Source: Ottelia alismoides (lineage: Eukaryota; Streptophyta; Magnoliopsida; Alismatales; Hydrocharitaceae). Taken from it: 64,000 nt of DNA. This document shows, one piece after another, positions 19,000 through 31,598 of the stretch (the stretch's first letter is position 1; each line of letters begins with the position of its first letter). A program made the translations under genes and the position numbers. Under the pieces are notes generated by a model. The model did no database searches, was not told the origin of the DNA, and worked only from the letters and a program-made list of their open reading frames with translations. The stretch covers positions 589,001-653,000 of the forward strand of contig JAZKJV010009774.1 of NCBI GenBank assembly GCA_037367405.1, written 5' to 3'.

Positions 19000-20210
19000 G
19001 ATGAGGTTAAAATCAAGAGAGGAAAGAGATGATCACACGGGAAGAGAGTTTTTATCAAATGTACAGCTTTTGATCTTAGGTCTTGGTTTACGCACACCAA
19101 TGCAAACACAAATCAAACCCCAGATTCATCAACTCACACAATGAAGTCATAAGAGTTCGGCTATTATCTTTTCAATTTTAGCTGGTGATAAATCAATCTT
19201 GGCAAAAATTTAGCGAGTTGATAGGTGTCAGAGATTGGCACTAACCTTAAGTGTCGTCTCTCGCTCACTCAGAAAAACTAAAATCATCCAAGGTCGAGGT
19301 TGCTCTCCTGCAAAAATTCTTGATTTTATGGGTTCTTAAGATCGGCTATATTTAGCAGTCCCAATTTTAATGAGGTGATCACTGAAAAATTAGATGAGCA
19401 CAAATACACGTCTACCGTCCAGCCCCAATTTCCTTTTAAAATTCTATGATAAAACAAGAGGGAGGAGTTCGGGAAAAGCCGATGCACGCGAAAACAATGA
19501 TGGATGCTCAGTTAGAAGAATTACAGTGCCTCCTCGCAATCTCCATGTGGGATGCAATACAAGAATTGAAAATTATTCTATATGAAATGCAAGCTGATGA
19601 AAAACCGCACCTAAGCAGAAAGTTCTATTAGCGGGAAGAATTGAGTTAAATTTTTGGCTAAGTTTAACGATCTAATGTACGTCTCAATTAAGTGTGGTGT
19701 GGCTTAAGTCCTACAAGAACAAGCAAAAATATAAATGCTCTAAGAGCCGTATGTGCAGGTCTATCCTATTCGCCACTCAAGTCGGGCCCCACCCTCACCG
19801 GAGAGTGAAACATGCCACAACACACCACAAATAAAGTTCAAGGTCTTTTTACACACGTGAGAGTCCAAACGGACACCGCTATAAATAAGCATAAATGGAA
19901 ATTTGCAGAAATTAAATACCTAGACTCTACGCTCTCTCATGACCCGACTCGATCTTAATTTAATTGCGTTTTTTTCGGATGTCGGTGAATATGCTTCGGT
20001 TTTTTGAAAAGCCGCTCCACGTACGCTAGGTACCTCGCAAGAAAAATAAGAGAGAGGATGTCAGAGAGTGACTTACAAAATAATCTAGAACAAAATACTG
20101 AAAAATAAATGCTGAAAATAAAGTGGTATTTATAATGATTCGGGGGTCAAACTACCCGAATGCGGAAAACCGAATGAAAAATGTCAAAACACAAAACTAA
20201 GTCGTTTGCC
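19000..20210 (-). other. Gypsy-1 leader (5' untranslated region)
   Basis: About 1.2 kb between the primer site and the first open frame on the minus strand. It is AT-rich and I see no convincing protein. Two overlapping short plus-strand frames near 19394-19631 are antisense to it and have no recognisable features. Long leaders are usual in Athila-type elements. Confidence 0.6.
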
Positions 20211-20228
20211 TCCCCGGCAATGGCGCCA
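20211..20228 (-). other. Primer binding site of Gypsy-1
   Basis: The minus strand reads TGGCGCCATTGCCGGGGA, the Asp-tRNA-type primer site typical of Athila/Tat Ty3/gypsy elements, two bases from the 5' LTR. It fixes the element in minus orientation. Confidence 0.92.
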
Positions 20229-20230
20229 TC

Positions 20231-23200
20231 TGTCGAGTCCGTAAATGTCGCTTTAAATAATTGTTTTTATCTTCGTGAGTGAAAATAATGAATGTCGTTC
20301 GTTGTAGGCGGCGATCGGAAACGGTCAAGAAATAACCACAAATTTTATTCAATTTCAATCAAGTGATTTTATGTTTATTTTACTTGGCTGAGTCCCATGG
20401 TCGATCACAAGGAGGCAAAGGAACAACTTAGAATTATGTCTATCCAATTTCATGTTCGATTTTCGAGACGGTTTTTTTGAAATTTTTAATGCAAATAAGG
20501 GATGTGAGATGCGTTTTTGGCCTATTTTAGGGACTAAAATGTAAATTTCATTTAAACGATGTCCGAAAAATATGAAACTTGGCCACATTGTAAATGATGA
20601 TGAAATGAATGCTCTATAATGTTTTTGGAATTTTTGGATGAAAAATGAATTTTTTATGGAATTTTAAAAGCAAACAGAAGGATTTTCACTATTTAATTAT
20701 AATAAATAGTAAACCTACTTATTTTCAAGATATAAAATTATCTAAGATCTATCACTAGGTGATGGATCTCAGAAAAATCCTAAAGCTCGAAAATATGGGG
20801 TCCAATACCTATTAAAAATTAAATAGTGAATTATGCAAAATGATTTTTACAAGACAAAATATGCATGTAAATGTAAAAATTTTTGGGTACAATGTCAAGC
20901 AAAATTAACTCTACAGTCTGTGATTTTTCGGGGGTTTTTAGAGCACCGGTTAATCAATTACAAAATTTAGAGCACAAACTAGGTAAACTTCGTGATTTTC
21001 CACAAAATAATTGATTATTAATTAACCATTAATCAGAAAAATATCCACAGCATATCACAATGTAGAGAATTAAGCAACAAACATAGTACTATTTTTTATA
21101 ATAAAATAATGTAGAGAATATGTCAAAGTTATGGGGGAACACAGGGCTGCAAATGCAATCAACAATAAATAAAATAACAATAAAATGTGTAGAGGGGGAC
21201 CTACAAGTAATTACCAAAAAGTTGGGGGGTAAGATGCAATTTTCCCAAGGAGCACGTGCTGCGCACGTGCCCTTGGCTTGGTGGACTGATGCGCCAATCG
21301 AGGAAGCTCTGGGGGCGGTTGTAAATGACCCACACGGTCACGTGCTGCGCACGTGACCCGTGGGGATGGAGATGATGTTCCCCACGCACGTGTTGGGCAC
21401 GTGCTGGGGCCTCGGGCGTCACGCCCGGTGGCGAGGCGGAACGGCAGGTGGATAGCGGGGGATTTGGCACTGCTGTGGAGCGGCAAAGGCGGAGCTCTCC
21501 GGTGAACGACCGTGGATGGCGTTGTCGACGAAGATGCGTTGGCAGAGTAGCTGGAGAACCACCGCCTCCTGCGGTGGTTGGGCGGTGAAGCGAGGCGGAG
21601 CGAAAGGCGCTGGTGATGTGACTGGGGGTGGTCGATGGCGAAGATGGCCGGTGGGCGCCCCAGGCGTTGAACTCGAGTTCGGAGAAGATGGTCAGGGAGG
21701 TTGTCGGAGCACCTGAGAGCGGAAGCGGGTGAACTGGAGGTCGATGAAGACGGAGTCGCTGGCGATGGTCGATGTCGATGACGGAGTAGCTGGAGATGGC
21801 GGAGAAGTACGGCGGAGTTGGAGCTTGAAGGAGACGTCGGCTCGACGGGGATGAACCCGGAGCAGGAGCACGTCGTCGGGGAAGACGCTGATGCAACGAG
21901 GGCGGTGAGCCCCTCGGATCTCGTCGACGGTAAGGCCTTGGTGTTGTCACCACCGGGCCTTTCCTGGAAGAATCGGCAGATAGGGATCGAGGTGGAGGTC
22001 GGAGGTTTTAAATAAGAGAGGGAGGACGCTGGCAATGGAGGCGAGGCTCGCGGAGGTTGGGGGCGGTTACGAGGATAACGGAGGGCGGTTGCGGAGGTCA
22101 ACGGCTGCGAGAGAGAAGCGGCGGCAGTTGCGGTCCAAGGCGGTGGAGGCGAGGTAGGGGATGACGTACAGCGGCCGTTCGATCGGCCACTGATCGAACG
22201 ACCGCGATCTGGACACGTGGCGAGGCTTGAGGAAGGGGCGCGCACGTGCTTGGCGTGTGCCTGGGGGCACGTGCCTCGCACGTGCGTTGGCTTTTTAATT
22301 TTTTTTATAAAAACGAGTAATAAATAATCCCAAAAACCGCTGACACGTGGCGGCACCAGGTACTGCCACGTGTCAGCACCACAAAATTCGAAAATAAAAA
22401 TCTTTTGTAAAATAAAAAAGAAATTGCAAATGACCTCGGATCGAAAAAGTTCCTTCACGAAAAATGCTCTTCTCGACGAGATCTACAATTTTCATGAAGA
22501 CATCAAAACCAAAATCGGTAAAATGTAAAAAGTGAATTTTTGGGGTATCCCATGCACATAGAATACCTAGATTTTTGGGTTTTCCAATTTTTTGTCATTT
22601 TTTTAAACAAGATAAATATCCTAAAAATATGGGAAAATCAAAGATAAATAAAAGACACCTAATTCTATATTTTTGGATTTTTATTAATAAATAAAATATA
22701 TACATAAAATACAAGGTCAAAAATCGTGAAAATATACAATGTACAAAAGAGGCCCAAAACCCAACTTTCACATACGAGCTCCGATTCTCTTGAACTTGGT
22801 CTTGTTTTGAAGGTAATTGAATGTGCATTAGTTTGAAAGTGAGTAGGATCAAATCGGACATTGGATGGGGAAGATATGTGGCTTTTAGTCCAAAAATCTT
22901 GAAACTAGGGTTTGAGTTTTTGGTCCACTTCTTTGGGTTAGTGATTTTTTTGTATTTTTCATTGATTCTTGTTAGTGATATGTACACAGTGGAGGTAGTT
23001 TTGGGTTATTCGGAGTTAGCATGAAGGAGTTAAAAATCTGGGAAGTTAGGCTATTAACATGTCGTTTTTGGCTTGGATTTTTGGCTTCTTATTTTATGCA
23101 AAGATTAATGCTAAAATGCAATTCTTATGAAATCATGCATGAATGATAATTATGCGAAATAAATGCAGAAATGCTGTTGATTTTGAGGGATCTGAGCTTA

Positions 23201-23238
23201 ATTAATGAGACTTAGAGTGATGAATCCGAGATTCATCA
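20231..23238 (-). repeat. Gypsy-1 5' LTR (right)
   Basis: 3,008 bp, starts TGTCGAGTCC and ends GATTCATCA on the plus strand. It contains the GC-rich island (about 21240-22380) with a frame of 415 codons on the minus strand (21211-22458), Pro/Ser/Arg-rich and without recognisable domains. The matching frame in the other LTR is broken. The GC-rich stretch leaves several overlapping phases open on both strands, so I do not call a gene. A ~45-bp AT-rich insertion near 22381-22425 is absent from the left LTR. Confidence 0.93.
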
Positions 23239-23255
23239 GGCTCGCATATCCAACA
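23239..23255 (-). repeat. Copia LTR B, terminal 17 bp beyond Gypsy-1
   Basis: GGCTCGCATATCCAACA is the expected plus-strand right end of the copia LTR (compare 51355-51371). Its first five bases are the Gypsy-1 target duplication. Confidence 0.92.
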
Positions 23256-24607
23256 GGGGTCACTACACATACGACCTTACTCTTTCAAGAAGCAAAGTGC
23301 CTGATCCATGTACAGTGCAGTTGTATGCAGGAATTGTCACTTCGTACAGTCATCTCCTACATACTATCCATGGTGACGAAACCCTTTGCCTTGTTGGGAG
23401 ACCATGGATGTCACTTATGTGATCCTCCATTTCATGTTAAAATTTTAATTAATTATTATGAATCACATTCACATAATAAATTCTTCCATGGAAAATACTA
23501 CTATATTCATAAAGAGTGTTTAATTGGATATAATTGATTTAATCATATTAAATCAATTATCAATCCAATTCGATCAACCAACAAAACAATTATGGTTTGC
23601 TTTATATTACTATATGGTATACATCCTCGAAACTGTGTATTATTTTGCATTTTAATAATTATAGTACAACTTTATTTAATCATATTATTCTTTCCTCAAT
23701 AACGGATTCAGCCAGTACACACGAGTTATGCTTGGAGTGAGCATTTCTTGGACATGCAAGACACTAATTAGTAAATGTACCCATCATACCCTGAGTAGAC
23801 ACCTTCACCATTCCGATTGAAAACAATACAAAATAATGCCAATGAACTTGTGGTTCTATCGATCAACTTTGATGACCAACATTATACTTAATCACTCGGA
23901 AATATTAGACATCTTAAAATATTTTTTGACATCCAAAATTTTCTAAGCGTATCAAACAACCATGTTTTGCATGTAAAAGTTGTCCTACAACTATTGTAAG
24001 ATAAACTAGGGTTTTCACAAAACATACATTCAATGGCCAATGACGTGCAATCAATTATTTTCATAATTATTAGCAATCATAATTAATCAAGGCAAAGTCA
24101 TAATTTACATGATTTCCATTGAATAATAAACACATCAAGAAAAAGATTTGATGATCTAATCATCTTCCAACCCATCTTCATAAATAAGGAATATCTAGGG
24201 CAAACGGAGTCAGAATCACTTGAAATAAATTCGAACAGTTTTCTGGTTTGATTATCTACTTAATAAAAGTGTTTTTGTTCATGTTTCAAGAGAAAAATAG
24301 CAAGCAAAATTAATTTTCTTACGGATCTGTGAATACATGAAGAAATAATTTTGTGACGGGATATCTTCGAATCATATTTGTGCACTTTCGATACCAATAA
24401 TAGGTTACTATTTTTAGAACTTATTTAGACATTCTAAATATATTTTATAACTAAAAATACATCCAAACAATACACGAATAGTAGTTTTTATGTTAGCTAA
24501 AAACCAATTCGAATCTTGCATCCAATGCAAAAACAATGAGTCATGCGCATCAGAAACATAAACCTTTTTTATATAGAGTTTTAGATATCACATAAGACCT
24601 AGAACAA
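23256..24607 (-). other. Copia leader fragment downstream of LTR C
   Basis: A 1.35-kb AT-rich, noncoding stretch. It starts at the LTR B end with a conserved block (TCACTACACATACGACC...ACTCTTT) also found at 31125, 52019, 52898 and, reversed, at about 59290. A second conserved block (CAAACGGAGTCAGAATCACTTG at about 24200) recurs reversed at about 58330. Minus orientation, directly downstream of the primer site at 24608. No open frame of interest; gag is cut off by the A-B element. Confidence 0.7.
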
Positions 24608-24620
24608 GGCTCAGATACCA
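24608..24620 (-). other. Primer binding site next to LTR C
   Basis: The minus strand reads TGGTATCTGAGCC, close to the iMet-tRNA-type primer site TGGTATCAGAGCC of plant copia elements, and is separated by two bases from LTR C. Confidence 0.82.
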
Positions 24621-24622
24621 GT

Positions 24623-27104
24623 TAAAGGTTATGGAAAGAACCTTAAGCATATCACGGAAACGTGAAGATCACATCATATGTGATCAAGAGTGAGTAGTCA
24701 CACTAGTTGCTCGTGACAACAGATTCTAAAAAAAATAAAGCTATGAAAACACATGATCTAAGAACACTTCTTGGATTGTTACATATAAACCATAAAAAAT
24801 ATCAGAATACGTCTTGAAGTGTTGTTGCGATCTAAGCATCTAAACGAAGAGACCACATGTCTCAAGTGCCACTCGACGGAGGAGATGTTTGCGAGCGCAT
24901 TGATGAAATGCATCTTACTCGCAATCCAAGATGTTTATCCAAGCGATGGATCTCTTGATTTCATAATACGAAATATGAAATCTTTTTCACACATCAGAAT
25001 CCCCGAGGAAAATGAAGATCCACGATCGGTCTAAGCGACAACACGACAACGTAACAACGACGATGATCCCTTCTAGGTCGCAAAGTGGCCGACCACTTTA
25101 GAGAGAGAGAAAGAGCTTCTGAATTCTATATTGTAAAAGAAGATCTAGGGTTTCCTATTATTTTGTAATATTTTGGGAGTCCATGGATCTCAATCCATGG
25201 ACAACACGAATCCAATGGTAGAGATTGATTTGTGTTCCTTTCAATGACCATGATTTTATTGTAAAAAATACAACAAAAATTAATTAAATTAAATTAAATA
25301 TATTGAATAATCATCAATATAAATTAATGCAATCAAATAAATATGCACTAAAGGATTAGGAAAGGAGTCAAGCTCCTTCCTAATGAGGGGGGTGGGCGAC
25401 CAACTTGAATTAGGACAAGGGTGGTCGCCCCCCTCCCTTCAAGGAAGGAGTGCTCTCTTTTCCTATTTTGTGAGATCATGTATCTCACATTATCCTTTTA
25501 TTATTTACAACAACTTTTATTGTAAATTATTTCACCAAAAAATCCAATTTTTTTGTGAAATTTCAATCATGCCATTGGAAATTTATGAATCATATCCCCA
25601 CATGCAAAATAAAATGTTAATTGCATTTTCAATTAATTGTCCAATGTGAATCCAATTCACATCAACATTTAAATTGCAAATGATATTAACAAATAGATCT
25701 CTCTAATATATTATAAATCACATTTATAATATATATGATTAATATGGATTGTGCTATCCCTCTTATTCATATCCATGATAATTAAATCATTTCTAATTAT
25801 ATTGGATCATCATTCTCATGCATCTAAATAATATGAATCAAATTCACATTATTCCTGATAATTAAATCACATTTAATTATCCATGTCTTCGTACTTGGAT
25901 ACACATTTATTAACGGAATTATTCTTGAACTCTTTCACGAATAATGCACTTTCTTCATGGATACTTGGAGATAAGGACATGGTGATTGTACACTCCACGT
26001 ATAGTGACTTGGATATTGAGATCATATCTCAAATCTGGATCTTGAGGACCTCTCATAATTGCTTGATTAAATCAAAGCTGAGATCCAATATTCATATTGC
26101 ATCTGAATCACATTTAGATCAATGTAGAATATTTATACTAAGATTAGATCACTTCTCTACTGATAGGAGTTACTAAAATCCAGTCTTGTTTCATCACTCC
26201 CTCAGAATGGAAGCATCATGGTTATACAATAGTTTATGATCACATCACCCTCATGTATTCCCAACACATGTATATCATGTATACTGGAAGATGTAGAATA
26301 AACCCGAAGTTTTAGATCAATTTTGCATTGTCTCTTTCAGGGGTTCATCATTAACTTTCTCATTCGATCATATCGATCATATACTTTCTAAAAGCATATA
26401 TCATACCTACAAATTCTTGTCATACTTCCAAAGCAAGGTGACCATGCTTGGAATTTGATTGGTCTTAATACCTCATTTGTGAGCTCGTGTCTTTCGATTT
26501 ACAAGTGAACCTATATGATCCCTTTGAGAGGTCATATCACTCATATATCCTTGTATGCGCACCAACTCGTTGGTGTATAGACCTTGATTAGGACATCAAC
26601 CTATCGATCTGCCAAATTACATATTCATACATATAACAATATATTCGTCTATGGTTAGAGTATGCATGCTCATATCATGATAGTATACGACATAGGTTGT
26701 GGTTATCTCGATCTCATTTAGTCAAATCTTTAAGCTAACTTATCTAGCACCTATTAATCTCTATTCTTATGCAGAGGACCTGCATCGAGAGGTCGGTCGG
26801 ATATCAGCCAAATGAGAGAGGATTGCCATCTTCTACTCAGGCTGGAGATCATCTCTTAACAATCATTTGATGGTGCTTAATGAGTCCTCAATCTAACTCT
26901 TTAGATATTCATCTAAGAACCAGCCTCTATGATTCAATAATTGAATCAACAGTTGTATGGTCATTAAGATGGCCATGGTACATAACCTTAATTGTACTAA
27001 GGTACCTATTATGCAAATTAGTTGCTCTTCATTTCAGATCAGGGAATGATATTTGCAATAACATTTATTGCTTCATGTCTCGATGTGGGCTCGCATGTCC
27101 AACA
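24623..27104 (-). repeat. Copia LTR C, shared by two internal regions
   Basis: About 2.48 kb. It is homologous to LTR D over its whole length; the left end TTAAAGGTTATGG corresponds to TGAAGGATATGG in D and F, the right end is CATGTCCAACA. A primer binding site adjoins the left side (5' LTR context) and a polypurine tract the right side (3' LTR context). It therefore serves both the leader fragment on the left and the pol region on the right. The stem-loop array lies at about 25610-26130. Confidence 0.88.
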
Positions 27105-27117
27105 ATCTTCCACTAGC
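27105..27117 (-). other. Polypurine tract next to LTR C
   Basis: The minus strand reads GCTAGTGGAAGAT directly before the LTR start TGTTGGACATG. One transition separates it from the tract at LTR A. Confidence 0.78.
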
Positions 27118-29402
27118 CCAAAGAGCCATTAATGGGCTAATCATTTAACCCACACTCATGTGACAATCATAAGCTATTCAGAAAAATAGCTAGGTAATCT
27201 GATCAGTCACTCTGTTCCCGAGAGGCTACGCCAAGTCCTTTTATGGCACTTTCATATCCCCTAGTAACAATGTTCTCATCCAATGTGTATGTTGCATCTT
27301 ATGCAATCAATACTCAATTTTATCAGTTATAGTGTCTTTGACGCTACAGCTCAATAATTATTATAACTAGCATGTAATTTCTATTATCCTTATCTGAATA
27401 CTGTTATTCTCGTAGATCTCTATCCCCTTAGGTATCTGCAATCAAGACCTTTTAGATCTTTGTCTATAAAGTCTTAATTTCTTGAAGATAAGACTTTGAG
27501 ATCACTATATCCAAGTCTTTTCATATTCGAAAATTTTGTTATTATTGCAAACAAGTGTTTTATCACCTTAGTAGGATGAGAAACAGTTTACTACTCCGAC
27601 TGCATGACAGACATCTGGCTTTTATACACATCTAACATACACCCGGCTTCTCTCAACTAATGCACAAGGGCAAGCAGTTTTAGCATTCACTTCCTCAACT
27701 CTTTAAGGTGTTATCCTTTCAGATAGGATAGTACCATATTTTAAGGGAAGGAAGCCTTCCTTGGGGTTTTCCGAGAATGGAATATGTCCAAGGTATACCA
27801 CTAATGTGACGGTTCCAATGCCCTCTTTTCTTTGTTTTGAACACTTTCAGAACTAAGATCTGAAGAGGTTTCCTTGAGATCATATCTCGAGGTATGGAAT
27901 AGCCAGTCTATAAAACACTTATTATTATCCTTATATCATTCCAAATGATTAGGATATTATCTACATTTAGCACGATGAATACAATGGCACTCCCACTAAG
28001 CTTCACATGGTTCATCAAGATTCTATCATAATGTTTATGATTTCATCAAATCTGATGTTCCAACTACAAGAAGCTTATTCGTGTCCACAGATGGAGTTAT
28101 TCAGCTTGCACAACTTGATTTCCTCAACTATGAATCCCTGGGGCTACTTCATATGAATATCTACAGAGAGGTATTCATAGAGGAATGCAAACTTGACTCA
28201 CATCTTGAAGATGTCATAGTCAACCTGTGTAGCTATAGTTAGAAATATTCTGATGGGTTTAGGCATGGTCACGATAGAGCAAGTCTTATCGCAAGCAATG
28301 TCTTCTCTTCGGTGTGTAGCTCATGGCTATGAGTCGTGCTTTAATGGTCTCTATCTTCTCATCAGGTTCCCTTTTTCTCTTGAAGATCCATTTATATCTT
28401 TATGGTTCTTACCCATATAGGGGGATCCTCGAGGGCCATATACAACACTTGTATATGAAGTCTACTTTAGACTTAATTTCTAACTTCCATCTTTCCATGT
28501 CATGATCTTCAGAAGCTTCATCATATGAGTTTCTATCAATGTCATATTTCTTTGGCACATGGATTCCATCTCCAAACTCTTTTGAAGAGGTATTAGTGTT
28601 TCATCTTTAATTGTCCTTTTACTTTCCGATTTCAGGAGCATCATTATCTTCTCAAGATTAATTGAGTTCCTTCACTTAATTTTCATCTTGATTCTCAAGA
28701 GAGACATCCTCTAAGAATCACATTCTTAGATATGAGTTCTTTTAAGAATCTCAAGGTCATAAAGTAGGTATCCAATACTATCCTTTATTTTCTTAATGAA
28801 GCAGCACTCTCCGGTGCTAGATTCCAACTTTGGAATCTTATTAAGGATATATATTGTAGTTTCTACTACATATATACCTTGGAAACTAAGAGGTAATTAT
28901 GCTAAGATTAATAGTTATCAAATCATGTCACACATGGTAAATTGTATCTCCCTACAACTCCATTGAGTTTAGGTGTATCAGAAGGAGTGAGATAGGAATG
29001 ATATTCCTTTATCTATAAGGTATTCCTTGAATTCATCTAATATGTACAAGCTACCTAGATTAGATCAAATCCATTTCATCTTACTTCAAACTTTGGTTCT
29101 AAACCAAATTCGTGAAATCTTCTAACATTTCAAAGGTTTCTAAAGTGAAGAGAAGAAAACTCATATCACAATTAATCAACAAATGATATCACATATCATT
29201 AATGTTTATTATCATACAGATGATCCACATATATCAATACGCATGAGATCTTGAATACCTTGCCATCTAACACCATTACCAAAGAAGGGTGAATTAGGCA
29301 TTTCCTACTTTGAATACAATATTCACAAGTATGTAAGATTTGAAATTTCAGACAATCTAAAGTTTCATCTCTTACCAGTCTATTGATCTCATCAATAGAC
29401 AT
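27118..29402 (-). pseudogene. pol: Copia C-D pol: integrase, RT and RNase H remains
   Basis: Decayed minus-strand pol. The start of integrase is clearest: frame 29199-29402 reads SIDEINRLVRDETLDCL...CEYCIQSRK, the GAG-pre-integrase/zinc-finger motif of Ty1/copia (LGHIS...INRLVK...CxxC). Around 28330-28405 the RT N-terminal motif WIFKRKREPDEKIETIKARL is readable. At about 27950-27985 the catalytic box reads FIVLNVDNILII instead of YVDD. Towards 27118 lies the RNase H part. Only 2.3 kb remain for three domains, so parts are deleted, and the frame is broken many times. Confidence 0.82.
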
Positions 29403-30640
29403 ATGTCCAAGATTTGATGCTAGATCATTGTCAAATGATCATCCCCGTATTGATCTTTTTAAGGTTCAATTTCCAGTATTAGATTTTTTATAAACCATTC
29501 ATTAATTTTCTAATTTAGTATAGTCCTCCAGATATCAGAATACTATATGAAATATATCCATCAAAACTCTTTATGATATGTCTATTCCAGAATTCATGTT
29601 TATTTTCAACATTTAGAAATAAACAATGAGTGTATTCTAATATCCGAGTCATAGAGACATTCTCTAAGACTAAGGGCTCTCCCTCTGAAAATATCTAGTC
29701 AATCTATCCAGTAGACAGTGTTGCAACAATTGCATCAATATCCATGTGGATGACTATTAAACCTTAAGATCAAATTTTCTAGTCTTCTGAAATATATGCA
29801 ATCAATTGCAAGTGTTATTAGAAGAAAGAGATACAAAGACTTTGATCTTATCAAATAAGAAAGTCAATATCAATGATTATATGTAGATGTAGATTATTCT
29901 GATGCACTATCTTGGTCCTTCTCTAAAGATCCTAGATAGTCTAGATAGCACACTATCAAAACATCAGCATATTGCAATATTGACATTCATCCAACTCTTT
30001 CTATGTCATATATATATGGAAACCATAGAAGCACAATCAACTCTTTGACTTTCCTTCTATCTTGGGTCCGACCCATGCTTCCACTGCCCTCCTTTCATCT
30101 ATAAAAAACCATTGCTTAAGACAAAGGATTGCTTATGTAGAATTCAAAAAAATTCAAAATAAGAGTATTTCAACATTTATACATGCTTCACTCAATTCAT
30201 ATAATATGAATATTATGAAACTTTATGAATGACTAGAGTATAGATAGTAGAATAATGACACTCATCATATCTTCATACATCCTAACTCTTAACAACTTTG
30301 GTTCAGGTAGGTACTCAAACATTTGAATACATAATCTCTTATAGAGCAACCATTCTGCATGATGCAGTGAACCATGTCATTCATGATTAAATGTTGAGAG
30401 CACATATGTATGTTAAAACATCTTCTTAAATTTTATAAGGATAATTTGACAATTATGATCATCATTGATATGTTACTTCCAAAGTATACTCGATGAGAGA
30501 TCAAGACTATAGAGACATACAACCCTAAGGTTGTAGACCTATTGTCTATTTCATTGTCATTCCTCATTATTATGACGAAACTTGCACATTGCAACCACAT
30601 ACATTGTGTGTCCAACTGCAAGTATAATATCTTGATCATG
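29403..30640 (-). pseudogene. gag: Copia C-D gag and protease region (heavily decayed)
   Basis: The position corresponds to gag in copy E (59707-60590). The frame 30433-30639 begins MIKILYLQLDTQ, in register with the gag start of copy E (KVDQLDKSNYSAW). Beyond this, no capsid or zinc-knuckle motif can be followed because of stops and substitutions. No other gene is apparent in this stretch. Confidence 0.5.
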
Positions 30641-31598
30641 GATCCAATCCATGATATTTTACTGGTTATTATTGAGTATAGTACTGAGTGTGCTTAATGA
30701 AGGATTATATGAAATAAAAAATTTGCATAAATATATGTATAAATATATATACACATTTTACTTTGATTTAGGATTTTTTATATCAAAGTTGTCTTGCCGT
30801 ATCAATACTGAAAGTTCATTCCCGTAATCACTTTCAATGTAAGAGATATACTTACTGTTATATCTCAACAAGATCTGGGATCTCCTTTCTAACTTTTTTG
30901 CTTCCCAATAATATGAGAAACTACAACTCATATTAAAAGAAGCGGGAACTCATTCTGCCTTGCAAGTCCAACTTGCATTCCTAATTCGAACTTTAACACC
31001 CGGGCCCACCACCTCTAAGGTGATGTTGACCTGTCGTTAATTGAACAAACCGTCAACAAGATTAGAACTCTCTATGCGCAATCCAATATATCCCCAATAA
31101 TAAGAGGAACTGATATTAAGGTAACTACGCATACGGCCTTACTCTTTTGAAAAGCAAAGAGTACGATCCAGATGTGCCTGTATGTAAGATCTGTCACTTT
31201 AGATAGGCATCTCCAACATACAATCCTCGGCAACGGAAACCTTCACCTTGACGGAAGACTATGAATGCCACTTATGTGATCCTCCACCTCATATTCAAGT
31301 TCTAATTAATCATTATAAATCATATTCATTATGATTAATTCTTCCAAGGAAAATAGCAACTCTATTCATAATAGAGTTTTTTAATTTTAATTGAATTCCA
31401 ATTAATCTAATTATGTTAAATTAAATCCAATCAATATCCAACAAACATTTTTAATTGTTACTTGAAAATATGGTACTATCTCAAATAGGTATTATTTTGA
31501 ATTTTAATAATTAGTAAAATACATCATGATCTCTCAAGCATTATCCGTTCTCTACCCGTTGTCGTGGCCAGTACCGACGGGAGTGGAGCAGACGCACA
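30641..31598 (-). other. Copia C-D leader, left part (interrupted by Gypsy-2)
   Basis: Noncoding AT-rich leader sequence matching the leaders of copies E and G (conserved blocks at about 30985-31080 and 31120-31270). It is cut at 31598 by Gypsy-2 and continues at 47895. Confidence 0.75.
31594..31598. repeat. Left 5-bp target site duplication of Gypsy-2 (GCACA)
   Basis: GCACA precedes the left LTR and is repeated at 47895-47899 directly after the right LTR. Confidence 0.88.

Larger units (their letters stand above)
11598..23238 (-). mobile_element. Gypsy-1: non-autonomous Athila-like LTR retrotransposon, 11.6 kb
   Basis: Complete element in minus orientation: 5' LTR 20231-23238, primer site 20211-20228, internal region to 14545 with a polypurine-like tract, and 3' LTR 11598-14544. 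It is flanked by the 5-bp duplication GGCTC. The 5.7-kb internal region has a protease-like domain and low-complexity frames, but no RT, RNase H or integrase that I can detect on either strand. The LTRs differ by a few percent by eye plus several indels, so it is not a very recent insertion. Confidence 0.9.
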
